Below are positions 53,571-64,000 of a DNA stretch of 64,000 bases, one piece after another (positions within the stretch are counted from its first letter, which is position 1; the number at the start of each line of letters is the position of its first letter). Source of the DNA: Petrolisthes cinctipes (lineage: Eukaryota > Arthropoda > Malacostraca > Decapoda > Porcellanidae). Location: assembly GCA_033782935.1 (NCBI GenBank), contig JAWQEG010000281.1, forward strand, positions 242,001-306,000. Reading direction: 5' to 3'. The position numbers and the translations under genes were made by a program. The notes beneath the pieces are model-generated. The model was not told the DNA's origin, did not search any database, and worked only from the letters and a program-made list of their open reading frames with translations.

Positions 53571-56479
53571 TCAAGCTGTCTGGCCGAACAGCCCCGAGCT
53601 CTTGAGGAAGGTTATGGCTTGAACCGGGCTTTCCCACAGTGCCCTCAGTGAGTGTATCTTGTGTTGTTGGCGAGTGTCGTTGTGTTCGTTGCAGTCTTCC
53701 ATAATGTGTTTAATAGAGTGGGGTGCTGTGTTGCATCCTGGGCAGGTATCTATGATGGCTCTATCTAGTTTCTTTTGATATGTCAGAAGAGCCGGATGGT
53801 GGCCGCTTCTCAACCTGGCCAGGTGGACTCTGTCTTCGCAGGGAAGGGAGGATTCTGATGGGTGGATGTCAGGGGGTCGTGCATGCAGCAGGGTGTTGTT
53901 TTTAAGTTTTTTGATGGATTGGTGGGTGATTTGAGTGTGGATGTGTTTTGGGAGGCTGGTTTGGGGTGGGCAGGGTGTAAGAGATGAGAGTATTTGTGTA
54001 TGGTATCGTGTACTGGGGGTTGTTTTGATGTTTCTTGGCATCTCTGGGTGTTTTGCCATGTAGTGTAGTGGGTGGTGTAGATTTCTGGAGGCTGCAGCAA
54101 ATGTTTGTGTGCCTCTCATGTCAAGGTGGTCCTTAATATTGAGGATTTTGGTTACGTGGTGTAAGTGGTCTGTGGGTGTGGTAGCTGTGCAGCCTGTGAT
54201 TGTTCGTAGGGCTCTGTTTTGTATGGTCTGTAGGGTGTTGAGATGAGTCTCAGTGAGGTTTGAGGCCCAAGGGGGGCTTGCATAATCTATCACTGATCGG
54301 ATATATTGTTTGTACACTGTGGTTGTGGTTTCTTTGGTGTGTCCAAATGTTGTGCTGGTAAGTGATCTGAGGGCCGTAAGTCTTTGCATGCATTTGTTTT
54401 TGATGGTTGTGATGTGTTGTTTGAATGTCATGGATGTATTGTATGTTATGCCAAGTATTTTGGGTGTGTGTGTGTGTGGTATAGGTGTGTTGTTTATGGT
54501 GAGGTGTGGTGTGTAGCTGTGTTCTGCGTTCCAGTTGATGAGAAGGGTGGCTGTTGACTTGGTGGGTGCTATTTTAAGTCTGTTTGTGGTGAACCAGGCA
54601 TTAAGTGTGTTGAGGTAGGGTTGGAGGATGTGAGTGGCTGTGTCTGCATTTCTGTGTGTACATGTGAGTGTTATGTCGTCTGCGTAGGAGGCTACTTGTA
54701 TTTGTGGTGTCTGGGGTGTTGGTAGGTCGTGCATGTATAAGTTGAAAAGGTTGGGTGAGAGTACTGAGCCTTGGGGGACGCCGTTGGTGAAGCTTTTTAT
54801 GTTAGATGATTGACCAGCATGTGTAACATGGGCTATTCTTCCTCCTAAGAAGCTGGTTAGCCATCTTTTTGTATTGTTGTGCATATTTGTGTTGTATATT
54901 TTGTTTGTGAGGTTGTGGCGGGGGATGGCATCAAATGCTTTAGTAATGTCCAGTGTGACTAGGAGTGTTCTGTGTGGGGGTCTATCTGAGTTGATGCCAT
55001 CATAAATTCTTTGTGTGAGGTCTGTAAGAAGGGTGTTTGTTGAGTGTAGCGGTCTGAAACCATGTTGTGTGGATGCAAGGGGAATGTGTGGTGTGATTTG
55101 GCTGATGATGAGGCGTTCAATAACCTTGGAGGGGGTGCAAAGGAGGGTAATGGGGCGGTATGATGAGGGTAGTGTGGGGTCTTTGTTGGGTTTGGGGATA
55201 GTGATGATGTTTCCGTGTTTCCAGATGTTGGGTATTGTGTTGTGTGAGTAGCTGTAGTTTGCTATGTTAGTGAGTGCTTGTATGCCTTGTGGTCCGAGGT
55301 GTTTGAGGTGAATGTTACTGATGTTGTCTGGGCCACAGGCAGGTGAGTGTTTGAGGTTGTGGATGATGTGGTTTGTTTGATGGTTTGTGAATGGTGTATG
55401 GACTGAATCAGTGGGGAAGTATTTCCTGCGTCTGATGACTCGTCGGTCTTCAGGGTGCGGGTGAAGGTGGCTGGTGTGGGAAAAGTGCTGGATGAGGGTG
55501 TTTGCTTGTTGTTTGTTTGAGGGTATGATGTTTGTTGTTGTGATGGCTGCGTGTGATTGTGTAGTGTTGTTGTTGGATAGTGTGATGCTGTTTAGTGTTT
55601 TGTAAAGTTTTCTGGTCTTTGTTTTGTGATCCAGTGTGTTGACAAACCTTTGCCAATTTAGTGTTTTCTGTTCTTTGATTTTGTTGTTTATTTGTGTGTT
55701 TAGTGTTTGTATTTGGTGTACTGTGTGATGTGTGAGTGGAGTTGGGGGTGAGTGTTTCAGTGTGTCTCGTTGTCTGATGAGGCCCTGAATTTCTGTTGTA
55801 AAGTTGGGGTTGTATTTTCTTCTGTTGCCTCTAGGGATGTGTTTGTTGTTTGCGGTTTATATGATTGTGTTGAATTTTTGTATGGTAGTGTTGATGTTTG
55901 TGATGGGTGTATTGTTCAGTTTTTCAAGGTGATCTTCTGTTTCTGTAGTGAAGATGTCCCAGTTGGCTTTGGTGTAGTTAGTGTATGTGTGTCTGTGGCC
56001 AGCTGGGGTGATTCTTGATTTAGTTGTGATGATGATTGGGAGGTGGTCAGAGCCGAGTGTGTTGACTACCCTCCATGATGTTCTGGGTGCTAGGTTGGGG
56101 GAGCAGAAGGTGATGTCAGGTGATGTTGGTTGGTAGAGGGCTTGATGAGGGATGTGGGTGTGTTGGTGTGTGTTGTTTAGTGTGATGAGGTTGTCTGTTT
56201 GGGAGAGGATTTCAAGTCCTCTGTTAGTGTCTGGGTTGTTGATATACCAGGCCGATGTCTTGGCGTTGAAGTCACCACCTAGGATGAGGTTAGGTTGGCT
56301 GGTGATTTGTTGGAGTTGGGGGGTGAAGTTATGGGGAACTGTTGGGCTGGTTTGAGGGGGGATGTATATGTTGGCTATTGTGGTGCTTGTTGTTTTGCCG
56401 GTGCGTATTTTGATGGCCTGAATTTCTGTGATGGTGTCGTGATGGGGGAGAAGGGATTTGAGATGTGCACTGGTTTCTG
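53571..56479 (-). pseudogene. LINE-B ORF: endonuclease, RT, C-terminal zinc finger
   Basis: Frame from 56479 down: the endonuclease has 'NLILGGDFNAKTSAW' (G-D-F-N), 'SPDITFCSPNL' and 'LGSDHLPIIITT'. One TAA at 55857-55859 follows; then the frame resumes unshifted. The RT has 'SYRPITLL', 'TLDITKAFDAIP' (motif A), 'NGVPQGSVLSPNLF' (motif B) and 'VASYADDITLTC' (catalytic Y-A-D-D near 54680). After the RT comes 'LQTIQNRALRTITGC', and a C-terminal C-x2-C...H...C finger ('CPGCNTAPHSIKHIMEDC' near 53720). The stop is at 53571. It nicks target DNA and copies the element RNA. Clade assignment to Jockey/I is by motif similarity. Confidence 0.87.
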
Positions 56480-56989
56480 TGTAGTGTACCATAAAATAGG
56501 TCGATTTTCTTTGATTGAGTGTGTAACCATTCTCTAATTATCTACCAGCCCTGTATTGTGATTCATTTACCATTACATTCCTTCATGCAGATAGCCTATG
56601 CAATTTCTTTCAGCATATTCTCTTTGCCATTTTGTGTAATCTCATTGTCTGCATACTCTTGCAAAATTTCATGTATACAACATATGTATTATACATTTAA
56701 TACCATAACCAAATACTCTTAGCTTTGTTAATGTCAGGTACACAGAGAATTGTATATAGTGTTAACTTTTTTTGACATTAAATCATAAGGAACTATTCAC
56801 CGCATCTCTCTCTTCCTTGAGCACTTCTTAAAGAGAGTTATAGACACTAACACTTCTTAAAGAGAGTTATAGACACTAGCTCCTGAGGCTGAGAAGTGTA
56901 GTGGAGAAACCCTGACAGTGGCCCTTACACAGGAGCCTTCTTTAGGTAGCAGCACAACTTATAGTTGGTGGCTACACCACCCACCAACA
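56480..56989 (+). repeat. Gypsy 5' LTR
   Basis: 510 bp. It contains a direct repeat cacttcttaaagagagttat twice near 56820-56875. Confidence 0.95.
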
Positions 56990-57430
56990 AGTGGTGACCC
57001 CCGGAGATTGCAGCCGTCACCAACAAGTGGTGACCCCCGGAGATTGCAGCCATCACCAACAAGTGGTGACCCCCGGAGATTGCAGCCGTCACCAACAAGT
57101 GGTGACCCCCGGAGATTGCAGCTGTCACCAACAAGTGGTGACCCCCGAAGAGAGCAGCTGCAGCAATCACCAACAAGTGGTGACCCCTGGAGATTGCAGC
57201 CGTCACCAACAAGTGGTGACCCCCGGAGATTGCAGCCGTCACCAACAAGTGGTGACCCCCGGAGAGTGCAGCCGTCACCAACAAGTGGTGACCCCCGGAG
57301 AGTGCAGCTGTCACCAACAAGTGGTGACCCCCGGAGAGTGCAGCTGTCACCAACAAGTGGTGACCCCCGGAGAGAGCAGCTGCAGCAATCACCAACAAGT
57401 GGTGACCCCTGGAGAGTGCAGCTGCCGCGA
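56990..57430 (+). repeat. Tandem array of the primer-binding site (about 12 units)
   Basis: A 36-bp unit carries the LTR end caccaaca, then agtggtgacccccggagatt and gcagccgt. tggtgacccc, complementary to the 3' end of tRNA-Trp (10 bases), occurs about 12 times from 56992; the first copy is at the normal site. A diverged thirteenth unit follows at about 57435. Since 36 is a multiple of 3 and the unit lacks stops, long open frames appear on both strands (e.g. 56918-58000), but there is no sign of a real protein. Confidence 0.92.
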
Positions 57431-57767
57431 TCGCCAACAAGAGTGGATCAAGCTGCAGTCTACAAGAACGCCTTTGCCCTGCAGTCACTATCAAGTAGTG
57501 ACCTGGAGTGCTGCCGCTACCCTCCAATAGTCTACAAGAACGCCTTTGCCCTGCAGTCACCATCAAGAGGTGACTTGAGTTGCTACCTCTCCTGTGCAGC
57601 TGTTGCTCCTGCCACAGTGCCACTGTCCATCCTATCTACATTATCGCTGCAAACCCTGAGGCATCACCAGTCCACAGCAGCCATCTGTAAGCCTCCAACT
57701 ACGCCGTTGCTGCCTGCCATCCAACACCTATACACCACTGGTACTCGCGGCAGTCTAGCTACCAGCA

Positions 57768-57925
57768 ACAGTGCTTCACCCTGGATTACAGTGCTTCACC
57801 TTGGATTACAGTGCTTCACCTTGGATTACAGTGCTTCGCCTTGGATTACAGTGCTTCGCCTTGGATTACAGTGCTTCACCTTGGATTACAGTGCCTCACC
57901 CTGGATTACAGTGTTTCACTCTGGA
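57768..57925 (+). repeat. 20-bp tandem array in the gypsy leader
   Basis: About eight copies of agtgcttcaccttggattac with a few changes, upstream of gag. Confidence 0.92.
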
Positions 57926-58071
57926 CGTGTATTGTCCTTTATTATTAGTGCCTTGTGTGTGAATTACAGTGCCAGTATATTCAGCAGCATACTGATATAA
58001 CCTGACTAACGCAGCTGCCGTGATATCAGGTAACCCTCGTCAGCATTTACACCCTGAGTTCACTGACCAGT

Positions 58072-58887
58072 ATGTCTACTGAGGATCTCTCAAACTCAGG
58101 CAACCACACTGCCACTGCAGTAGCCATGAGAGCCCCTGCTTTCTGCAACCAAGACCCCACCATATGGTTCTCAATACTGGAGTGTGGTTTTGCTGCTTCT
58201 AATATCACGAGAAGCCTCACTAAATTCTCACATGCTGCAAGTCTGCTACCACCTGAAGTTCTCACTCAAGTATCTGATGTCATTACTTCAGCCTCAACCT
58301 CTGCTACGCCCTATGAGGATCTTAAGGCAGCAATTTTAAATCGCCTACAATCATCAGTGGCTGCTCGTCTCCGCGAGTTGCTATCAAGAGAAGAACTTGG
58401 TGGAGAGAAACCTACAGACTTACTATGTCGTATGAAAACACTGCTTGGTGACAAGTACCAGGCCTTTGATAAAGATCTTTTCAAACAACTGTTCTATCAA
58501 CACCTGCCACCTGACATTCAACGTGCTCTCATCAGTGTGAAAGGCAAGCTGCCACCAGATGAGCTTGCCAATCTTGCAGATGACTACATGGCAACTCTTC
58601 CACCTGTACCAGCATCACCAATCTCCTCCATCACGACACAAGAAAATTCCCAAATTGCCCAGCTCGCAAATCTAATTTCCCAGCTTACAATGGAAGTCAG
58701 CAACCTGAAGAAACAAATCAACAACCACCCAAGTTCCCGACCCTCGACGCCAAACCGCCAACACCAGCGGTCACGTTCAAGGAGCACTTCAAACTTCTGC
58801 TACTACCATCGCAGGTTTAGGGATAAGGCTCTCAAGTGTGAAAAGCCCTGCAGCTACATGGCGTCAAACAACAACGGCGAACATTAA
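58072..58887 (+). CDS. Gypsy Gag (CsRn1 type)
   Basis: 271 codons. The capsid-like region has '[20 protein letters not shown]' and '[20 protein letters not shown]' with '[10 protein letters not shown]', typical of CsRn1/Kabuki Gag. The basic C-terminus has '[20 protein letters not shown]' (about codons 242-262), the CHCC motif that this clade has instead of the CCHC knuckle. It forms the particle and binds element RNA. The pol frame overlaps the end of gag by 46 bases in the -1 frame. Confidence 0.9.
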   Translation: MSTEDLSNSGNHTATAVAMRAPAFCNQDPTIWFSILECGFAASNITRSLTKFSHAASLLPPEVLTQVSDVITSASTSATPYEDLKAAILNRLQSSVAARLRELLSREELGGEKPTDLLCRMKTLLGDKYQAFDKDLFKQLFYQHLPPDIQRALISVKGKLPPDELANLADDYMATLPPVPASPISSITTQENSQIAQLANLISQLTMEVSNLKKQINNHPSSRPSTPNRQHQRSRSRSTSNFCYYHRRFRDKALKCEKPCSYMASNNNGEH

Positions 58888-61800
58888 CGCAGCATAATGT
58901 TTGCCATACTCAGTCTACGCTGCTCCACATCTTTGATCGCCGGTCCCATACCAAGTTCCTGGTAGACACCGGTGCCGACGTAAGTGTCCTCCCTGCTACA
59001 GCCAGCCAGCGGTCGCTACCTCCTTCTCTGCATCTCTATGCTGCTAATGGTACCAAGATACCTGTATACTCGCGACAAACAGTGCATCTGGATCTGAACC
59101 TTCGCCGCTCTTTTCAATGGACATTCTACGTAGGAGCAGTGTCACAAGCCATCCTTGGTGCTGATTTTCTCAGTCACTTCAACCTGATGGTAGACGTAAG
59201 AGGACAAAAATTGGTCGACCCACTCACAGATATCTTTACAAATGCACAGCCAGCACCTGGTGACAGCACACACCTGTCTGCTATCAACCATGACCACAAG
59301 TTTGCTGACCTCCTCAAGTCATTCCCTATGCTGACTCAACCCTACTCATCCAGCATACCTGCCAAGCATCACGTGACTCATCATATAGAGACTACCGGAC
59401 CCCCAGTGCATGCCAAGGCTCGACGCTTAGCCCCTGAGCGTTATAAGAAAGCCAAAGCCGAGTTCGAATCTCTGATGAGTAAAGGCATTATACGGCCCAG
59501 CAGCAGCAACTGGTCGTCGGCTCTTCACATTGTTCCTAAGAAGACCGGAGACATACGACCTTGTGGTGACTACCGTGCCCTCAATTCACGCACCGTGGAA
59601 GATAGATATCCTGTGCCCAACATTCAAGAGTTCACTTCCCAACTCTCAGGTTCCACTATCTTCTCTCGGATCGACCTCGTCAAAGCATTTCATCAGATTC
59701 CAGTCCATCCCACTGACATCCCGAAGACGGCCATTATCACACCTTTTGGCATGTTTGAATACGTCCGGATGCCCTTTGGATTGCGGAACGCGGCACAAAC
59801 GTTTCAACGTTTCATAGATGAGGTCCTTCGAGGTCTACCCTACTGATTTGCCTACATAGATGACCTTCTCATTGCTAGTCCTGATGAAGCCAGCCACAAG
59901 CAACACCTCCGCCAAGTCCTCCAGAGACTGCAAGATTATGGCATCCAAATCAACACAGACAAGTCTGAACTCGGTGTGACATCCCTTGAGTTCCTAGGTC
60001 ACACAGTCTCTCCAGCAGGCATTGCTCCACTTCCCTCAAAGTGCGAGTCCATCCAGCAGTTTCCCAGGCCATCTACCCAACGCCAGCTCAAGGAGTTCCT
60101 TGGGATGGTTAATTACTATAACCGCTTCATTCCACACTGCTCACTCCTGCTACGACCATTGTATGCCATGATTAAACCTTGCAAGAGAGGTCAATCTGTT
60201 ACCCTCGTCTGGACTGAAGAAGCGGAAGCGGCCTTCCTCTCAACAAAACAGGCCCTCAGCGATGCTGCCACGCTCTCTTTCCCTGCACCAGACGCAGAAA
60301 CTTCAATTGCTACAGACGCCTCAAACATTGGTGTTGGTGCCGTCCTACAACAGCGTGTCGGTACATACTGGAAGCCAATTGCCTTCTTTTCCAAGAAACT
60401 CACCTCGGCGGAGTCGAAGTATAGCGCCTATGACAGGGAGCTACTTGCCATCTTCAAAGCTGTCAAGCGTTTTCGCTACTTCATCGAGGGACGCAGTTTC
60501 CACATCTACACTGACCACAAGCCGCTCACTACAGCATTCCTCAGAAATAAGGAATCTTACACCCCACGACAAATGCGCCACATGGACTACATTGCCCAGT
60601 TTACCACGGATATACGATACGTCAAAGGTGCCGACAATGCCCCAGCTGATGCCCTCTCTCGAAACATCAGTACTGTAAAATCTTCTCCCATCGACTATGC
60701 CACCATTGCTGCTGATCAAGTCGGTGACGCTGAGCTACAGTGACTGTTGGATAACCCTGCACTACAGATGAAGAAGATTACACTTCCAGACACCCAGGTC
60801 ACACTGTACGCTGACACCTCCACCGACACTCTCCGTCCATACATACCAGAGAAACATCGACACCAGCTCTTCAAGAAGTTACATGACCTCTCACACCCTG
60901 GAATCCGTGCCTCGCACCAGATGATGTCTTCCCGCTTCATATGGGAGGGCATAAATAAAGACGTCAGACACTGGGCACGCACATGTATACGCTGTCAAGC
61001 TTCCAAGGTCACACGCCATACACACTCTCCTGCAGCCACCTTTACGCGAGTCACCGAGAGATTTGACCATGTCCACATAGACCTCGTTGGCCCACTTCCG
61101 TACTCCAATGGCTATCGATATTTACTCACCTGTGTGGAACGCTTCACACGCTGGCCTGAGGCAGTACCTCTCACCGACATCACCACGGATACTGTTGCAC
61201 GTGCCTTCATCGCTACATGGGTGTCCAGGTTTGGTGTGCCTCTAAGCCTTACTTCTGACCGAGGTGGTCAGTTTGAGTCAGGCGTGTGGAATAAGGTCAT
61301 GATACTCCTTGGCATCCGCCGATACAGGATCGCCAGCTATCACCCACAGGCCAACGGAACGGTCGAACGATTCCACCGCCAGCTGAAATCTTCCCTGGCA
61401 GCTTCAGCCCAGAGAGAAGATTGGTCAATAGCACTACCTCTTGTCCTCCTTGGCATCAGAACTTCACTCAAAACGGATCTGCACAACTCCTCTGCTGAGC
61501 TTGTATATGGCTCTACGCTCAGGCTCCCAGGTGAGCTTCTCTCTGCCACACCAGACCCCGAGCCTTGCAGCGTTCAGGACTTTGCAACACACCTGAAAAA
61601 TACCATGAAGTGCCTCCAGCCAGTGCAGCCTCGTACGTCCAACTCGAAGACCTTCGTTCACCAGGACCTGGAAGCCTGCACACACGTCTTTGTTAGAGTC
61701 GATGCAGTCAAAAGGCCCCTTCAGCAGCCATATCAGGGCCCCTTCCAAGTAGTTCGCAGGACGAGGAAGAACTTCACCATCGACAAACATGGTTCTCAAG

Positions 61801-61949
61801 AAGTTGTGGCCGTAGACCGGGTCAAGCCTGCTTATATCCTGAATCCGGACCAGATGCTGCAAGCAGTGCAAGTGACTGTTCCTCCAACACATGCTGGAAA
61901 CAACAAACTACGACACACAAGAGTATCGTTCCTCCTTCCTCGAAACTAG
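58842..61949 (+). CDS. Gypsy Pol (two in-frame TGA stops)
   Basis: The frame is open from 58842, in the -1 frame relative to gag, so a -1 frameshift is expected; no classical slippery heptamer is obvious. Domains: protease D-T-G-A at 58965-58976; RT with '[13 protein letters not shown]' and '[14 protein letters not shown]', then TGA at 59844-59846 just before the catalytic Y-I-D-D (59853-59864); RNase H '[18 protein letters not shown]' and '[11 protein letters not shown]'. TGA at 60741-60743 follows. The integrase has an HHCC zinc domain ('LSHPGIRAS', 'CIRCQASK'), D of '[11 protein letters not shown]', D of '[10 protein letters not shown]' and E of '[10 protein letters not shown]'. The stops make it defective unless suppressed. 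Confidence 0.9.
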
Positions 61950-61957
61950 GGGGGGAG
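61949..61957 (+). promoter_or_regulatory. Gypsy polypurine tract
   Basis: The run ggggggga, adjoining the pol stop codon and 3-4 bases before the 3' LTR. Confidence 0.75.
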
Positions 61958-61960
61958 TAT

Positions 61961-62470
61961 TGTAGTGTACCATAAAATAGGTCGATTTTCTTTGATTGAG
62001 TGTGTAACCATTCTCTAATTATCTACCAGCCCTGTATTGTGATTCATTTACCATTACATTCCTTCATGCAGATAGCCTATGCAATTTCTTTCAGCATATT
62101 CTCTTTGCCATTTTGTGTAATATCATTGTCTGCATACTCTTGCAAAATTTCATGTATACAACATATGTATTATACATTTAATACCATAACCAAATACTCT
62201 TAGCTTTGTTAACGTCAGGTACGCAGAGAATTGTATATAGTGTTAACTTTTTTTGACATTAAATCATAAGGAACTATTCACCGCATCTCTCTCTTCCTTG
62301 AGCACTTCTTAAAGAGAGTTATAGACACTAACACTTCTTAAAGAGAGTTATAGACACTAGCTCCTGAGGCTGAGAAGTGTAGTGGAGAAACCCTGACAGT
62401 GGCCCTTACACAGGAGCCTTCTTTAGGTAGCAGCACAACTTATAGTTGGTGGCTACACCACCCACCAACA
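61961..62470 (+). repeat. Gypsy 3' LTR
   Basis: 510 bp; about three differences from the 5' LTR (near 62122, 62213 and 62222). Confidence 0.95.
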
Positions 62471-62474
62471 TCTG

Positions 62475-63246
62475 TATAGTTGATAGATTTGTGGATTAAG
62501 GTGATGAGTCCGCCGCCATTGCCGTTGGTTCGATCTTGTCTGATGGTGGTGTAGTTGGGGAATGTAAGTGTTTTGTGTGTGTTATGTAATCTGGTTTCTT
62601 GTACGATGGCAATGTGTATGTTGTGTTGTATGATGAAGTGTGTGAGTTCTTGTTTTTTGGTGTTAATGCCATGGATATTTATTTGTAGTTTGTTTATGTT
62701 GTGGGTGCGGTGTGTGTTGTGTGCTGCTGCGTTAGGGTGGGGAGGGGGGGTCTTTGTCGGGGTTGGGGATCTGGGTGGTGGTGGCGGCTGTGTGGGTGAT
62801 GGTGTTGGGAGTAAGGGTGGTCGGGGTAGGAGTGGTGGTGTGGGTAGTGGAAGACGAGTCTATGTGTTTGTGAAGTGTTGTTTGGAGGCGGGTGTTGTAT
62901 TTGTGGGGTGGGTCCAGTTTTTGCAAGGGCTGCGATGAACTGAGCCTGTTGTCTGTTTGTTGGATTTTGAGCATGTTGGACATGTGTGTTTGTTGGTGGG
63001 TCCTGGGTTGCTCTCGGTGTCTCCGGCTAGAAGGAGGAGCCGAGAAATGACAGCCGGAGGATCATTTCTCGGTGGTGGAAAAATGTGTGATTGTGTGTGT
63101 TGTGTGAGGGGTGTGGTAATTGCCCGGGTGACCGAATCCTTTCCCAGGAGTTCGCGCCTCCCTGATGGGGGCGGGGGGATTTTGTGGTGGTTTGGCCCCC
63201 ATAGCTTCTTGCAGCCTTGAGGGGTGGTCCCACGGCGTAGACGTTG
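62475..63246 (-). pseudogene. LINE-B ORF N-terminus: 2A-like peptide, zinc motif, endonuclease start
   Basis: Same reading frame as the downstream part. It is open from about 63246, contains a 2A-like sequence at 62998-63039, then 'CPTCSK' and 'SPCKNWTHP' resembling a degenerate zinc finger. One TAG follows (62860-62862), then a Pro/Thr-rich linker and the endonuclease start 'LQINIHGINTKKQELTHF' with 'HIAIVQETRLHN' (catalytic E). No ATG was found in this frame before the 63246 boundary, so the true start is missing. 2A at the N-terminus of LINE ORFs is known in trypanosomes and several marine invertebrates. Confidence 0.8.
62998..63039 (-). other. 2A-like ribosome-skipping motif
   Basis: The minus strand encodes 'LLLLAGDTESNPGP', the D-x-E-x-N-P-G/P consensus of 2A peptides preceded by the usual hydrophobic leucines. 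In known 2As translation skips the bond between the final G and P. It lies upstream of the endonuclease in the same frame, so it would release an N-terminal leader from the LINE-B polyprotein. Confidence 0.82.
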
Positions 63247-63249
63247 CTA

Positions 63250-63495
63250 CTCCAGGACCGTGTGTGGGTGTTGTGCCATGTAGTGTAGTGGATGGTGTGT
63301 GTTTGTGGAGGCCGCAGCAGCATGTGTGTGTGTGTGTGTTTGTGTGCCTCTCATGTCAAGATGGTCTTTGATTTTGAGGACTTTGGTTTCATGGTGTAAG
63401 TGGTCTGTAGGTGTGGTAGCTGTGCTGCCTGTGATTATCTTTGGGGCTTTATTCTGTATGGTCAGTAAGGTGTTGTGACGAGTCTCGCCTTTCCC
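63250..63495 (-). pseudogene. LINE-B fragment (post-RT region)
   Basis: The minus strand carries 'LLTIQNKAPKIITGSTATTP' and 'TDHLHHETKVLKIKDHLDMR', matching the region after RT in LINE-B. It adjoins the 5' part of the split LINE-B at about 63247, so the two copies are joined head to interior. Confidence 0.8.
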
Positions 63496-63897
63496 TGGCA
63501 TTTCCACTTTAGTCCGAGCGATGGTTAAGTAGAACCTGGCACTGAATCATATATAAGATTTTATGACTGATCTTGTATAGTCGTGGTCAATAATAATCAT
63601 CCACATATGGGTATCTCAAACAATTTACTGTCTAATGTTTTCACTTTCACAAATAATGTTATTGTTTTAAGTAGTGTGTAGCTGCTTGTAGTAAATTAAA
63701 AGATGGTATACTCTGTCCAGCCTAAGGTGGCGGAGAAGCACTGCCTCTCTGGGACATTCCTGGATGTATCTGATTGGCAGATGATGGAAAGGGGATGTTT
63801 CGAGTACTTTTGGTCACACCATGGGTCACACACATACACATACGTCACATAGCGGTGAGTTAATCTCAGTGACCTGACCTTCCTTTTTCTTCCCTCC

Positions 63898-63946
<49 letters not shown>

Positions 63947-64000
63947 GTTCACGATTCATCCACAACCTTTCCTTTTCTAAATTCTATAATCTAATGATAT
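63496..64000. other. Right edge of window, no gene
   Basis: Contains the dispersed 57-bp sequence (63658-63706) also seen at 50393, and a (tc)n microsatellite at 63901-63944. Nothing coding recognised. Confidence 0.6.
63901..63944. repeat. (TC)n microsatellite
   Basis: Near-perfect (tc) run of about 44 bases. Confidence 0.95.

Larger units (their letters stand above)
56480..62470 (+). mobile_element. Gypsy element of CsRn1 type
   Basis: 5991 bp with 510-bp LTRs (tgtagtgtacc...cccaccaaca) and a 4-bp duplication tctg (56476-56479, 62471-62474), inserted in the LINE-B endonuclease. Gag has the CHCC finger and the primer site matches tRNA-Trp; both mark the CsRn1/Kabuki clade of Ty3/gypsy. LTRs differ at only about three positions, so insertion is recent. 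Pol has two in-frame stops. Confidence 0.93.
53531..63246 (-). mobile_element. LINE-B, Jockey/I-like LINE split by gypsy
   Basis: The minus-strand element runs from about 63246 (5' part) to a (caa)n tail at 53531-53566. The gypsy element 56480-62470 interrupts its endonuclease. Outside that insertion only two stop codons were found in one long frame (62860-62862 and 55857-55859). The 5' end is lost at 63247, where another LINE-B fragment adjoins. Confidence 0.85.

Noticed and set aside
56918..58000. A 360-codon open frame (S-P-T-S-G-D-P-R-R repeats), with open frames also on the other strand
   Set aside because: The 36-bp primer-site array and the 20-bp array have no stops in several frames; the frame starts inside the LTR and matches no protein.

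Overview
The window looks like intronic or intergenic DNA of an animal, most probably an arthropod and perhaps a decapod crustacean. This is inferred from spliced animal coding sequence, TTAGG-like tracts, a copia element primed by half an initiator tRNA, and very dense nested transposons and microsatellites. Only one piece of ordinary host gene was recognised: a 143-bp internal exon at 24229-24371 (+) that reads as the N-terminal tail and start of the G1/P-loop of a RagC/RagD small GTPase. Nearly everything else is mobile or repeated DNA.

Layout. 1-1410 is unremarkable AT-rich DNA. 1411-15081 (arm A, +) and 32474-41382 (arm A', -) are two copies of one about 8.9-kb block in inverted orientation. 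The block is a graveyard of an L2/CR1-like LINE (LINE-A), broken by TIR elements, minisatellites, a SINE-like insert and an RTE-like LINE fragment. Arm A also carries two private insertions, a nearly intact Ty1/copia element (Copia-1, 5440-9878) and a 373-bp MITE (12894-13266). Arm A' carries a private 153-bp insertion with a TTAA duplication. Between the arms lies a directly repeated block, B1 (about 16250-22596) and B2 (about 24526-32475). Each copy has the 3' half of an RTE-like LINE, a C-rich minisatellite, TG tracts, a promoter-like stretch and a 4.1-kb TIR element with a degraded spliced gene. The RagC exon sits in the 1.9-kb gap between B1 and B2.

Beyond arm A' the LINE-A copy continues into its ORF1 (PHD-like finger, coiled coil; 42430-41390, -). 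Then come TTAGG-like and T-rich minisatellites (42.6-45.2 kb), an amplified LINE 3' end (45.5-46.5 kb) and a decayed second copia element on the minus strand (Copia-2, 46512-50383). A Mutator-like transposase fragment, a 60-bp x 4 minisatellite, a 213-bp MITE and a pogo-type HTH fragment follow (50.9-52.5 kb).

The right end (52473-63495) is a Jockey/I-like LINE (LINE-B, -) with a 2A-like peptide at its N-terminus, followed by endonuclease, reverse transcriptase and a C-terminal zinc finger. It is split by a young gypsy element of CsRn1 type (56480-62470, +) whose leader carries about twelve tandem copies of its own primer-binding site.

Reading the layers: LINE-A is oldest, then MITEs and RTE fragments, then the segmental duplications, then Copia-1 and gypsy. 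The LTR pairs of the last two differ at only about 3 of 241 and 3 of 510 positions. All alignments and counts were made by eye.
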